Below are positions 38,345-52,345 of a DNA stretch of 64,000 nt, in pieces. Below the pieces are notes generated by a model. The model was not told the origin of the DNA. It was given only the letters and a program-made list of their open reading frames with translations, and did no database searches. The position numbers were made by a program, and so were the translations under genes. Position 1 is the first letter of the stretch, and each line of letters starts with the position of its first letter. Source of the stretch: Melanocharis versteri (Eukaryota > Chordata > Aves > Passeriformes > Melanocharitidae); assembly GCA_013397845.1 (NCBI GenBank), contig VZTG01003212.1, positions 435,497 to 499,496 on the forward strand. The letters are read 5' to 3'.

Positions 38345-39793
38345 AAATCTAAAAAAAAAATTAAAAAACCTCCAACTTCTACAAATTCAAACTTTTGTTC
38401 CTCTTATAAGTGACACCAGTCAAACAAATTAATCATGTACAGTGGGAAGTTGGTAATGAATACGTTATACTATGGCTATGTCTGCTGAGCAGAACAGAAA
38501 AGCTATTTAATGTTTTCCTTTTGCTTTGGTTATGCTGAATTCATGTTTTAGATGTTGCATATTTCTTTTTTCAAATTTTATTTCTTTTGAAAGAAAATTG
38601 CAGGAAGAAAAATATAAACATTCTGTTTAACTGCATGGCTCAGAACCTAGCTTAAGGGCCATTTGCCAATATGAACATTTTGTCACTCAGACACTGATGA
38701 TGCACATATTCTCTCCAAAAGTATTTATTATAGATTCCCATTGTAGCTTTTTGCTCCTGAGTATTGTGTAGTAGTTCTGATTTGCGGAAAGAAAAGAAAA
38801 TTATATTGCCCAAACTTTTTTTTAGTAATTTTTCATGTGGGTTAATGCTTACTTTTTTCACTAAACTTGCTGAAATCAGTGACCTGACATGAGTATTCCA
38901 ATAACTAAATGGTATTAATTTAAAAGGCATTTAGAAATGTTTTGCACAAGTTTTTTTCAGTGGTTTCAGTAGACTTGTACTTTAATGTACTACAAATAAT
39001 GAGATGTACCATGATAGACACAATGAAATATACATGTAAGAGAACGCATTAAAATAATTTGTGATAGCAACAATACTATTGTTTTGTATTTTTGAATCTC
39101 AAAATATGTCCCAGAGCCTGGTGGATCTGCATTAGCACAGCACCCAGCACCATGGGGTTGGACTTGTAAGGCAAAGCTTCAATGCTGGAGGATCCAGTGT
39201 CCACACTATGTGTGTTTTGAGGGTTTTACTTTAGACAAACTCTTGTCTGCCTTAGTTTTGCTGGAAAAGGGTCTGGTTTGTGCTCTCTGAGAGCATTTGG
39301 TGATGTGGAACAGAGTGTGGTAGGTAAGGATGATCAGGAGACTTGCTTCCCAAAGGCACCCTTAATCTGAGATTAAATGCCAGTGTAAACACACTTTTCA
39401 TTCCCTGTAAGAGGGGAGCCTTGTACTGTCTTTTTTTCCTCATATACACACACCCGGGATTTTCCAATGATTATCATTTTGCTGCAGACTACTAGTATCT
39501 ATGAATATGATAAATCATCATCAACATAATGCATTCTGGGATCTACATCTGTCATCAGTCATTCTTTTCTTTTGCTGCAGTCTAGCTGAGGGCATTTTGA
39601 TTTTTGTCAGGAAACACTGAGGAGCAGAAAAATCTCTGTTGAGAGGCAAAAGCATTATGTGCAATTATTTAAAGTTATAAATAGTAGGAGCTACATTTAG
39701 CGAGCTGTGTAAAAAGACTGCGAGATCTGTTTAGTTGGATTCTTGGTTTTAGTTGCAAAACACAATTTTTTAAAAATTGATGGTATACATATC

Positions 39794-39812
39794 TATATAT
39801 GTATGTATGTAT
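39794..39812. repeat. Short (TATG)n-like repeat
   Basis: TATATATGTATGTATGTAT, a short mixed TA/TATG repeat. Confidence 0.8.
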
Positions 39813-42800
39813 TTTAGATATTTTGCAGGAGGTGTTCCCTGGAGCTTTGCTTCAGTAGATTTTCTGCCTGGTTTCACTTGAGTGCAGTAAGCTGCTAAGG
39901 CTTTCAGGCTCATTCAGGAATCATCCTTTTGGGTTAGCAGGTTAATTGTTTGTCGTTTGTGGCAGGATTGTGCCCAAGTCAAGGAGAGGGAATGTTTTCC
40001 TCGCTGTGCAGGTGCTGAGCTGTGCTTGGGCAGCCAGGCAGGGGCACTCCCGCGGGCTGGGGCAGGGCAGGGGATGGCCGTGTCTCTCCAGCCCCTGCTC
40101 TGCCCGGGCTGGTGACACTGAGGAGCACAATGTGCATGGTGAAATACATTCCATTCTGCCAGGGTCCTACTGTAGTATGAAACAGAGGAGAGAAAAGTAA
40201 AATAGACTGGTAGCTGAAGCCCTATTTACTAATCTAGTAAAATAACTAGTGATCTGTTTTAATAGTGATAATCTCTTAAAATCATGGATGGGTATATAAA
40301 ATTTTCAATAAATGCTGCTATTTTTAGTAATGTTTTCAAATCGGAGCTCTTCCAAATTTTTGAGCTGGATCTGGCATTAAAACAATTGTTTGAAAGTTTT
40401 TTTTCCTGAAACTTTATTAACAATCTTATTTCAAATTGAAGTTTCCAGTTGTACAAGCTTTCAATCTATAAAGCAGCAATTCAATTTGCAGCAGCTAGAA
40501 TGCTCTGGGAAGACACGTACGTTTATCAGCCCTGAGGGCTGAGTTACCCTGAACCAATCCGTTTTTCATCATCGTTATTAGGGGCAAATAATTTATTGTG
40601 CAAACCCGTCAGGTTGCATGGTCTCCCCAGAGCAATACAGCTCCTGAGCAAGATGTTGGTTCTTCTGCCACCATGTGGTTGTGCTGCTCAGGATCAACGA
40701 CCATTTCAAGAAAGGTGCACTACTGTGGCTTCTATGAAAAAGAACTATAAACAATCGCAATTGTTTTGGTTTTGATGGTCAGACTTTAACTTAAGCTGTT
40801 TTGTTTGTAAATGTTAAACTTTGAACTGCATGTTTAGAAAAAAAACCCATTTCATTCAGTAAAATTGTCTTTTCATCTGCTGGGATTTACTGTAAATTAC
40901 ATATTTTTGCCGTGGCCTTTTCTTCTGTTGAAAAGAAGTAATAGAGACCTTTCTTTGATGTTTGAGAACACTATTAGTCCCTAGATTTTGTTGTCAGAAC
41001 TGAAATTAAAATGCCCCAAAACCACAGTTGAACTGTACTGATTGAACCTTGTTTCTGTTTTCCCCATTCACTACAATGTATTAGTCTTTGCTTAAAAATA
41101 TAGGAGTGTGCCCACTCTCTATTTAACAATTTCCACTTCAGTGGAGAGAGATTTGTAGAAATATGTTTGCAGATGGGTTCCTTAAGATTTTTGCTGCAAA
41201 TTCCATTTCTATCTATTCATAGGTTTCAAAATTGGACCTTCAGTATGAAAACTAAGTTGCAGAGAGCAGACTTGGCATGTTTTTTACAAGGGTATCTACT
41301 TGTCAGACCTATTGCTTTTCTTTCCTTCTTTCCATGCTATTTTCACACAGCTCCTTCAGATTTCTTGTCAAAATAACCAGCTGCCATAAGCCCCATGATT
41401 ATTACGTAAGCCGTGCTGCTACTGAAATACTCATTAACATGGAAGGTACATGTCATTTCACACCATGCATTGTCTGAAATTATAATTTTTGTTCTGAATA
41501 AGCTTTTTACTTTTACTCCCCTGTAATAAAAGATATTTTTAGTAGAAGGGATGAAACTAAGTTTGAATGTTGAAGTATGGGGTCTATGTGAGCAGGCAGA
41601 TTTGAAAGGTGTAATTAAATCACTTAGCTCGTTTTTTATTAACTCTACTGAGCGCTACCTCTGAGGCTCAGTCATCTCCCTTCTACTGTTAATGTAGCTA
41701 GAATATGTTCGATAATAAAACCTGATTCTTTTAATTGATTTTGCAGATTTTGAAACCTTCAGTAAGTCAACCTTCTTAGACAAACAGTCTTGGCAGTTGA
41801 TTCTCAGTGCTCATTCCTTGGTGCTTGAAGCACTAGGTCTTATATTCATGTATTAATCAACAGGGTTCTGTTGTAGGACGTTTTTAGGTCATGTTTTGAT
41901 AGACCCACGCACCCCTCTGCAGATTTTCTTGGATGCATTTGAGTACATTTCTGCTGTGCCGATGGACATTGTGAGTACATATCAACAGGCTTCAAAACTG
42001 TTTTGTAAAATACAATGAAAGATGCTTTGCTAAAGAAATAATGGTTTTTGCAAAGTGCTAGCACTTTCAGTGTACACTGGAAGCAAATTCCATACTGCTG
42101 AGTATTGCTTGGGCAGATAAGGACAGGCACCACAGCCAAAACGATTCAGCAAAGTTGGGAAATGCAAAAAAACCTTGATTTAAAGAGCCAAAAATATAAT
42201 CCTTTTACATTTTCTTTAAACTAGATCATAGAACTGTTCAGGAGCAAGTCTTCAGAGAATCTTTAAGTGAGTTCTGCTGAAAGGAAATGTAGTGCATTCA
42301 CCTGAAACAAATAATATGCTCATTAAGGCTTTGTGGGTGTGAGCTTTTTAAGCACAGTAATGTATTTTTCATTCTGGAGTCCCTATTTGAGAAGCAAACT
42401 CCATGTTCAGTTCACTCTGCAAAGGGAACCCTTTAAACAAGGCAGAAGGACAGCACTGCAGCTAATAACAGCTTGTAGTGTCATGTGTCTATGTCACATC
42501 ATCTTAAATATAAACTAAGCTTCTTTTATTAATTTAAAATTTGTTTAATATTTTTATATATTGTTCTTCTCTGATTGCTTTTCAGGTGGTCTCTCCATGT
42601 TAATTATAGCATTCTTTGAAGGCAGTTAGGGAGGTTATTTATGACTTGGTGGAAAAACCCCAAATAATTGAAATCTTGTTGTATACATTAAATAATTTTT
42701 CAAAATATGGTAATTGACACTTATATAATTGAAAGTTAGCTTGAATGTTTTCCTGGAAAAACAATTCCTGTTAGCTTTCCGTACTGAGGATACACTAATT

Positions 42801-44176
42801 TGTGTGAATGTCTGAGGGTAACATTTTGGAGCTACTTAGAACAAGTAGCATGAGTTAAAAAATAATACATTGCGCAACTTATGGGTATGATAAAATACAT
42901 CATCGTTCCAGATCACTGTCACAAGGCAAAGTGAGGTCCTGAAATTTCTAATTATATATTGGATCATAACTTAAAGTCTTCAGGGATCTTAAAATTTGTG
43001 GAATATTTATGAGTTTTACACTTATGACTGAAAGGTTTGTTCAGCTTGGAGCGTGGAATAATGGGATGTTTGAATTGCTGTGTTCAAAGGTTTGTTTGTC
43101 TTGATTATGAATCTTCTTATTTTCAGAAAGCTCAGGATTTTTATAGCTCATTTTATAATTGACTTTAATTTATTTTCTATGATTTTAAACGTGAACGTGT
43201 TTCTTTCGTATTTAGAGAGGCTTGTTTCCTAGGAATTGCCTTTCTCAGAAGTTCCTTTCTTAAAATTTCTAAATGTTACTTCCAATTCTTAGTAATTCAG
43301 CAACAATTGGAAGCAGAGCACTGGTTCATGGACTGTCACTAAACTGAATAGTCTTGGAAAACCTCAAGCACTAAAAGAGGAATATTTTCTGCAAGGGGGA
43401 AAAGAAAACACTTTTACATGATGCTACCTCCTAGGAAATTTGGTTATGGTTTTGTTCAAGAGGCCCAATAGTTATACCTGTGTTTAGCAGAACAGGTTAA
43501 AGGTGGTGATGAAAGTTGTATTGCACTTACAGAATAGAATTTGCATTAGTAAAGTTTATGAGAGTCTCTGTGCTGGTCAAATTGCCCAAATCAGATGTGA
43601 TTATCAATTTCACAGGGAGAGGAGGGCACAGCAGAACTGTGTACATCTCTTCTGACATCAGATTTGACTGTGTATGTGTATGTGCCCATAAAAACGTGCC
43701 ACATGATATGTATGTTAAATAAAAATATTTAGCCTGTTTTTCTAAAATTTTACTTCACTGCATAAAACATCCACATCCCTGTGCTGAAGACTCCATTTAG
43801 GAGCATTAGCTCTGTCTGGTGTGGGGAGATCCCCACAGACAGTGTGTGCTGCTTTGCAGCTGGGTTTTTGCAGGACTGGAGTCCAGTTTGAGCTGCAGGG
43901 CTCCCCAGCCCCTTGCACGTAATACATGGGCAGAAGTGCTGAGCTTTCATTGGAGATCTAATCTTACTGCTGCAAACGAGTTTTCAGCTATGCAAGCACT
44001 GTGCTTAAAAATACTCATGTGCACTGGTCTTCCTTGAAGACTAGTGAATGAATCATGATCTGCTGGAAAGATGTGATAACCAAAAATAAACCAGAAAATC
44101 CTGAACTCCTCTCATGAAAAGCATCTCCTTTCACAGTAAACCATGATTGCTAAATTTAAAAAGTTGTCTGATTTAT

Positions 44177-44193
44177 CTGCCTGCCTGCCTACC
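44177..44193. repeat. Short (CTGC)n repeat
   Basis: Four CTGC/CTAC-type units (ctgcctgcctgcctacc). Confidence 0.8.
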
Positions 44194-44344
44194 TATTACA
44201 TTATAAATTGTATCTGAAATTCTTGTCAGTTTTGATATACACTGTTTCACTGTTTTCTTAGCCCTAGATGAGGGAAGGGGGGAAGAGAAGGAGGCCGTCA
44301 TGGCCAACTCAGTAGAAGTAAAATCGTAGCTTTTATAAGTGGGG

Positions 44345-44371
44345 TTTTAGAAATAGGTTTTTAGAAATAGG
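44345..44371. repeat. 13-bp tandem duplication
   Basis: TTTTAGAAATAGG appears twice in direct succession with one extra T between the copies. Confidence 0.9.
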
Positions 44372-47010
44372 TGTCTAATTTTTGTTCTTCCGAAACCCAG
44401 AGATGGAGGAAAAGGGAGAATTGGTGTTTGACAGTGTTACAAGAAAAAACCGATAGTAGGAGAAATACTATTTCTCAGGAGTTAGACTTACATGGAAGAA
44501 TAACACCATTGCATGTAAATAAAAGGCTAAATTAATTTTTTTTAATTAACAAATGAGTCATTATTACTGTAGTCTAGTATAACGTGTTACTTCATTTTAA
44601 ATAGGAGAAAAATTTCTATTTTAATTTCTTAAAGAAGTTTCATGCTTTCTGAGAGATTGTTGCTTTAGTTTTGTTATGCGTAAGCTATAAAGCCCCTAAA
44701 AAACCTGTCCCAGAGAACTGTTCTTCTGAGAACCGTTTCTTTCTTTATTTTATATGTGCAGAGACAGATTACTTTTGTGTGAGTTTACAGCAATATAACC
44801 CAAAACTCCTGGCAGTTTATCAGAGTTGGTCCCTGACCAAGACCATTGTATTTTAGCGTGTATGCAGTTTATGTCTGAGGGGAAAACAGCTTCTTTTAGA
44901 AGTAGTGCCCCTTAAAGAAATGAGTGGTGGGCTGGAAGAGTTTCTGTGCTTGGAGCAGTGGTATAACATCATGTTGAAAAGGACAACTTACCAGGAGTAT
45001 TTCAGTGGCTATTAATAGGAGTTCACCCTCCTGCTGCACGTGTGACCAGACAGATGATGTTCTGTAATGTCAGTAGGAAGTTACACATTTGCGAGAATGT
45101 AGGGAAGGGGAAAATGTGATACAAATAAAGCTAGAGGTCTTCACTGAGCAGAAGGCAAGTGCTCCTTGCATCTAGTGATTGTCCCATTAGTTTAAAAACT
45201 TATAAATGCCCCGGTCAGTTTATTTTAATGGTGATTCAAAACGTGCTTCTGGTGCAATGGTAGAGCCACACAACTCCTGCATTGCTGCTGGTGGGTAGCA
45301 ATGATTTGCTGATCTCTCCATACTTAAACTGGGATCTTTCTACTTTTGATTTGTGATGCAGCTTTCTACTTCTTTCTAAATAATTTACTATTCATTTTCA
45401 TCGAAACCACAGCTCTTGCACGATAATCATAATGTTTCAATTGGCTTCTCTTAAACGAAGATTTATTTTTGCCCTTAGTTTCTAGGAATACTTTTTATTT
45501 TGTTTTTCTTCCTTCTGATAAAGATAAATACAATGCAGAGGGAGGATCATATTCATGACTTTGTGTCTGTCTTTCCATCTCTGGGACAAGTGTAATTTGT
45601 ATTGCTTGCTTGAATAGATACGGGAATAATTATTTTAAATAAGTCTAGATGCTGCTAATAATAGTGCTAATGCTTGCTCAGAGGAATGCTTTCTTCCCCT
45701 AATGTTCTGTGTGGGCTGACTCAAAATCACCTAGTGACATCTGATTTTCTTGGCCTATTTCTGTGACTTTTTCCCCATCATGGAACAAGGGGCATTGTGT
45801 ATACTAAGATTATATTCTTGCGTGTAAGAAAGCAAGCAAACTGACTCCACAAAATGGACATCGTGGCCCAAGTTCCCAAATAGAGGCAGCTATTCTGAAT
45901 ACCTCTGTGTTTGGATATAGAATTTAAGACACTTTTAATGCAGCTGAGTTCAGACAGTTTCACTGTATCCTATAAAATCTGTACTTTCTAGCATAAGTTT
46001 GTTGTAGTAGTTCCAAAAATACAGAATCACAAAATTGGTAATTGGCAGTTGACTGGTTTAGAGTCACTGTGTGATATCAAATTTTCAGATTCAAGGAGTG
46101 TTCCAGATACATGGAAAAGTAAGGTTTGGTTTCATGTGTTGGAAGGGGTATTACTGGGAGCTTCAAAAAAGCTTGAGGATTCATAGTGAAGACTTTTAAG
46201 AGATTTTTGGAGTGCTCAAATCTTGAAATGCTGTGTTTCCATTTCCTTGCATTTCTTTTCTACTTGTTAAAAAACATCTTTATATGTTTTTTCTCTTTGT
46301 TAAAGTCTTTTGGTTATGGGTTTCCAGAAGTGGAATAAAGAAAAGGTCAGATTATAAATGTGGTTTTATTTAGTTTAAATTGACTTTTTTAATTGTCTTT
46401 TTCCACCTTTATTTGTATTTCCTAAAATGCATTCAGTATTTTTATTTGTCTACTGTATGCTAATGGCAAGGTGATGTTTTATAAAAAAAAAAATTTAGAG
46501 AAATCTTTTCAACATGTTAGAATATATTTTTGATTTTCACTAGATAGTTACTAAAGGAGGAGGTTTCATAGAGTATATTAGCTCTTATTTATGCGATTTC
46601 TGATGGTAAAAATCTCTTTTTAGTGTGTGGGATAATCTCTTTCGTAGGATGTTTTTGTCTCCTTCTCAAGAAGGAATCGCATTTTTTTATGAATTAAAAT
46701 GATTGTAATAAACTAATTCATGACTGCTGTGATGTGTCATGGAGAGTCAAGTTAGAGGCTCCAGCTGTAGAGCAGGCAAAATCATTTGAGGTTTTGTTTT
46801 TTCAGTTTGTTTTATTTTTTTAAAGGAGCTTCTCTCTAGAGGTTCTTTTTCAAAAGACAGCCAGTGTTAAAAGGATTTTCTCGAGGAACTTCTGACACCT
46901 TCTTAGGTAATTCACACTGAGAGAAAGTGAGTGGGAAATCAAAATCTCTTTGAAACCAACTTGGGAGTGCTGCCATATGTCTTATTCTTGAGATTATACA
47001 GGGTTGTTTT

Positions 47011-47051
47011 AAAAAAAAAAAAAAAAAGAGAGAGAGAAAAAAAGAAAGAAA
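47011..47051. repeat. Poly(A)/(GA)n tract
   Basis: A run of about 17 As passes into GAGAGAGAG and then AAAGAAAGAA. No retrocopy recognised directly upstream, so this is listed as simple sequence and not as an insertion tail. Confidence 0.9.
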
Positions 47052-50000
47052 TTCAGTCTCCAGCTTTCAACTGCCACATCCTTCAACCAGACAGTTCTGG
47101 GATCTGTTAAATGAAATCTCCATCCACCACACTTTGCAACTTGTGAATTGATAGATGATACAGCTTCCTGTGGTGGTATTTAAGTTTACCATGGGAACAG
47201 CTAAATCAGTGACAGCAGCAATAAGAAGGCACTGAATATATTTTTTCAACTTACAGCCAGCTGACTTTCACATTCTTATTCAGCAACCTGATAAGGCTAC
47301 GCTAAAATGAATTATGTAGTGTTTGAATATGAGCAGAGGTGCTGGCAAAGCAAGAAGGACAGAAAGGTTTTGAGAGAATGGGCTATGACCTGAATTTTTT
47401 AAGGAAAGGGTTTTTTTAAGTGTCTGCTACCTCTTGACTTGTTAATAAACAAAACAATAAATGGAATGCAGTTTTAGAGGTTAGTTTTTTATAATTGCTA
47501 GAACATTTTGTATCTTTCCAGTTTGGACACAGACAATTAAAGTTTCTTTTTTTATCTCTACTGTAAGTAAACTGAGCCAAAGTCTCCTGGATTTTATGTG
47601 TGTCTCTGTTCTCTGGCGTAAGTGTAGAGCTGTAACCAAAGATAGATGTTATCCTCATGTGGCTATGCATTTAGAGCATTAAGCTGTACAAATAGTTGTC
47701 CTTTGTGCTGCAGGCAGTCTCCTTGTCATTCTCTTGGCTCTCCACAGATTTTGGTTGGACCCAATCCTCCTTGTGCTGTGCACAGGTTTCTAGATGAGTT
47801 TTGTGCTGTCCGTGTCAGGAGAACTTACCTGATGCCACTGGTGTGAAGACAGGGTCAGTGCTAAATGGAAAACTGTTATGGCACTGAAATAATAGGAGAA
47901 AAATTAAGTCTACAACCATTCCAAGAGTTGTTTTGTCTCTGTTTTCATTGCCTGATTTAGTTTCAAGAGTAGGGAGAAAGTCATTTGGATCTTGAAGAAG
48001 CATTTTATTTGATCTTTGTTCTGAAGAAGAGAATAAAAGAATACAGAGCTTTTTTTTTTTTAGTTCTATTTTCTCTCTCAGATACAAGATACAGATACAC
48101 AGCCCAGAGTTTAACACGTATTTTTCTAGAAAGACTTACAGTTTTAAGAAATGTTAGAAGAAGCTTTTCTCCTGCACACACTAATTCTTTTATGAAGTCT
48201 TCACACATTTTGAAAGAACTTTCAGTGAGTGCTGAGGGCATTTGATAGTACTGAACTGCTTTCCGTTTTAGGAAGTAGCAAAAGGTGACTTGTGGAAGGA
48301 GAAGAACTAGAAAAGCTGACTTTCTGTACCTATTCTTCTGCATAAACATAGTTTAAATTAGCTTTCTATCATGCATCTAAAGACACAGCACCTGTGGTGG
48401 GGTTTTTTAAGTTAGCTGTTTCAGTGAATTTGATTGACAATATCTTTAGGAAAACCTTAGCAAGTCTAACGTATTTTCTTTCATCATGAGAATATCCAAC
48501 CTGTTAGAGCACTGTAAGACAGGTATTTAGATCCCTGTGGAGCAGGCATGGATCTTGAGTGCTTTTCTGTAGCTAACTCTGTACATGTATATCTGCTAGT
48601 TCTTGTGTATGAGCTTTCTGTAATAAGGAGAGTTAACTTTTCTGTACAGCAAATGGGTAGAAAGGAAATTAATTGATTAACAATCATTCTAAACTCAGAT
48701 TGCCCTTGGAGTTTGGGTCATTGACAAATGTGAGCTGCATTGCTCACAGTTTGTCCTACAGGGAGGAAAAGGAGTATTCTCTGATGTGCTCTCTTTCATC
48801 AGCCCTGTGTTCCCTTTTATTCCTCCCTCCCTTTTCTTTCATGTCCCATTTTTCTCTGAGTTTCCTTCTCCAGAGTGAGAGGTTTAAAACTCTTGTCGGA
48901 TTCCATTTTGGTCTTTTTTTTTTCCACTCAATTCCCATGCTAAGTCACCTCATCATCCAACATCCCACTCTTCCCACTTGCCAGCTGCTTCCATCAGTAA
49001 GTTTTTAAGCATTCCTGAATTTTACATCAATTTTAGAGAACTATGAAAAACAAAATATATCTCAATCAACACATCTGTTGCCTCTTCGAAGGCTCTTTGC
49101 CAATTCTTTTCCTCTGTGAGTATACTTTTTATTAGAGACTTAATCTGCCATAGGTCAGGTAAGACAGCTCCGGTCCCATTAGATTCCTTCAGGCAGATGA
49201 TGCTTCAACATTTTTCTGAAATTCTGACTCAGTCAGAAATTAGGTGGCCAGTTAAGCATATTTTCATAAGCCAGAAGCACTTTGCATTTCATGTGGAAGT
49301 TTGAGCCACATGCTCACCGAATCACTGAAAATGAGAAAGACACCAATACATCTGTTTTGTCAAAGGCTGGAGAATAAGGACTAAATGAACTTCGCAGCTA
49401 GGATGTTTGGAATATAAAAAATGTAGCAAAAGTTAGAAATAAGTGCACTTTTAGAACTTGGTTCAAACAGAGTCTTGTCTTTTACCCGTGTGTGTCTTAT
49501 ACAGTAGGACACAACATTTGTGGATACAGGGGAAGCTTCTAGCAGGTTCTCACAGAAGCTGCCCCTGTAGCTTACCACCACCACCAAAACTTGCCACATA
49601 CTGATTTGAATTCATGTATCCAGTGTAGAGAGACAAGCACAGTTTTCCATAATATAGTTGGGGTGGGGTGTGCATTTGCATCACATTTTTCAAGTGTTTC
49701 TCCATAATCTGAGGGCTAGATACATGTTGCTTAATTTAACAAAAGCCGGGGTTCTCATGTGATGTATATTTCAGTAAGCACACTGTACAAAACCTCAAAT
49801 CCTGCAAAATTTTGCTGGGAATCCTAAGAACCTTGAGAGAGATCCCTTTACTGTTCTTTTGCACGAAGACCTGCAAAAAATCATCATTACATTTATAGGT
49901 AGCAATCTGATATTGCAAATCAGAGGATGTGATGGACCTGGTAGGAAATGCGTGGTAGGACCCCAGTTCCTTCTAGAATAAGTTAACACTCTGATCTCCC

Positions 50001-51275
50001 CTCATTGCTCTATTTTTTTATTGTTGTACAGTGTTTGAACGATAAAATATTCTGTAACAATAGAATATTCTGTATATTGAAACCCAAAGCAAATGAGAAA
50101 GACATGAAAGCATCTCTTATTTAATCTTTTCACTGAGAAATGCTTCGTCTGCCAATAGCTGGTTATGAGGGTGGTCATCTCCTTGTTCCTGTCATGTGTC
50201 AATCACCTCCCCAGTAAAAACCTATATAACACATTCAGGTTCTGCTGATAACATGTAAACTCATCATCTGCAATTCCTTCATGATGCTCTGTCCATAAGC
50301 CTGGCAAGGAGGAAGAACATACTGTTTAGCACATATGTCCATTTTTACCATGCATTGAATGCATAGGATTAACAAAATGCAGGGCAGGTAAATAGTGCTT
50401 TGAATATTAGAAAATTTCCATTGCAATCCATGCTCTTTCTTATAGCCACGTCCAGAAATGCTTTGTTTAACTGGGGCCTGAAAGTAGCATGCTGAAAATA
50501 AATCATATCAAGTACTTCAGAATTTACGTAAGATATTTATTACTGTTTTCTGAGTGGAAATTTGTAGTAATGTATGTAATGTTGAAAGACATAGATGTGA
50601 GAGTTGCTTTAATAGCACTGCTTGTGAGTCAGAGATGTTCTTAATTAAGCTTTTGTTGTGTGCTTGGGGGTATATCAGAATAAGGAAAATTCCTCCTACA
50701 CTTGCAAGAAAGACAATGGAAAGAGGGAAGGAGTTCTTTTGCTGCTGATTTTTGTCTCTTGCAATTGATTGCAAGAACTGCCCACTTGCAAAACGGGCAA
50801 GATGACACTGTTGGTAGAGGCTGACAGGATTGTCATAATATAGCCCTTACTAATATATAAACTAGAAAGAGTAGTGACATGTTGGAACACTGCTGTAAGT
50901 GTGTTAAGGGTTGTGTACTAGGCCAAAAATGGAAAAATTGTGTCAGATACTATTTTTTGGTGATAGCTGCATTGGAGAACAGTCCTTTCGAGGCATAACA
51001 CTAATATCTCTCACTTGCTTAGTTCAGCTCAAAAGTAGAGTTGTGAAAAATTAAATCCAAAGGTTTGATTGCCTTGTTTTAGTATGTCCTGCTGCTTGGG
51101 GTCAAATCCTCTTTTGTTTGTTAGAACCATTACAGTCTCATCAGTGGGTTTATCTACACAAAGATACGGCTACTTTGTGTCTTACTACTTTAGTACTGTT
51201 GGAAGGGAGAAGTAATTTACAAATTTTAAAGCCTTTATTTTAATTAGTTGAAGAATAGCATTATCATTACCTGAA

Positions 51276-51305
51276 AGTATAAGGAGAAAAAGTGTAAGGA
51301 GAAAA
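51276..51305. repeat. 15-bp tandem duplication
   Basis: AGTATAAGGAGAAAA is followed immediately by AGTGTAAGGAGAAAA, one mismatch. Confidence 0.9.
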
Positions 51306-52242
51306 AAATTTATTTTTGTATTAATAAAATATCACTGCCATTCTCCCTGCCCTTGAAGCTTCCTCTGGTTTTCATGAGCATTTTTTGAGCAAAGTATTGA
51401 GGATTCTGTGCTTTTTGCTTTATACCAAAATGAGTCAAATTGAAAGGATTCCTCTTGCTTGCAGTCTTCTCTGGCTGTCTCCATTATTACATAGGTGCTG
51501 TGTGAGATTCTCTGAATCACAGTCAGTCCTGCAGTGGGCTCCCTCTGCCCTGTGGAGGATACAAGCAAATAGCTCGTACTTTATTGAGAAACAGATAAAG
51601 AAAAGTTTTAAAAAGCAAAACCACTTCTCTAATTGTTGGTAAGATTTCACTGCCACTGTGAAGTACTTTGAATCTGTGTGATGTATATCACAGGCTTGAG
51701 CTTGGTGAGGGCTACAGCCATTCTAAAACGATGTTTTGGAAGCCATCTTCTCCGACCTATGTAAGCTATGCACCATAGACCCTTAATATGGTTATATGGA
51801 ATTTTAATCTAGAAATTTTAAGTGCAAGGGTGCTTTGTTACATGTGTTTCAAGGCTTGGATGGAAAAAAATTCTTGCTATCAGGATGGGGATTTGGAAAT
51901 TAAATCAGCAAGATAACTTTGAGATTTAGTAGCTTAAGGCACTAAGTAATTTTCATTCCCTTTTTTATCTTCAGATACCATGACTCTTCTGCAGCTAGCA
52001 TGTGACTGGGATATCCACAGGGTCCTGTTTAGTGGAAAGCAGTTTCTGTCTTGCTGTGGCCTGAGAATCATACAAAATTTCTGCAGTCCTCTTTTTTGTG
52101 AGATCTTGCTGTGTCTCTGGCCTCTTGCATGGTATCCACAGGATGATGGCTGCCTTGCTACAGATACTTCAGTAGTTTCTGTGCTGGCAAAAACTTGCTT
52201 TTTCAGGGTGCCATCACTCATCCAGCATAACTTATTGCAAAG

Positions 52243-52345
52243 AGATTTAGGTTGAATATTAGAAAAACAGCCTGCCTGCCAGAGTAGTGTAACAAGATAC
52301 ACAAGTGTGTTGTGGAATTTCCCTCACTGGAGATTTTTGAGAACC
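52243..52345 (+). mobile_element. Old CR1 LINE internal fragment (plus strand)
   Basis: AGATTTAGGTTGAATATTAG followed by GTTGTGGAATTTCCCTCACT and GGAGATTTTTGAGAACC matches the order of a segment about 100-250 bases from the CR1 3' end. The true 3' tail is missing, so the copy is truncated at both ends. Confidence 0.65.

Larger units (their letters stand above)
32021..52242. other. Intronic unique sequence between the LTR and the old CR1 fragment
   Basis: About 20 kb without a recognisable gene. Contains one diverged CR1 tail (38.1 kb), small tandem duplications (44.3 and 51.3 kb), an A/GA tract (47.0 kb) and GC-richer patches near 32850-33200, 35870-36050 and 40000-40140. The patches do not have the CpG density of an active promoter. 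Open frames here, including a 141-codon minus-strand frame at 35617-36042, look non-coding. Confidence 0.65.

Noticed and set aside
47011..47051. A-tract as the poly(A) tail of a processed pseudogene
   Set aside because: No gene-like sequence or target duplication found on the upstream side; it grades into GA and AAAG repeats as simple sequence does.
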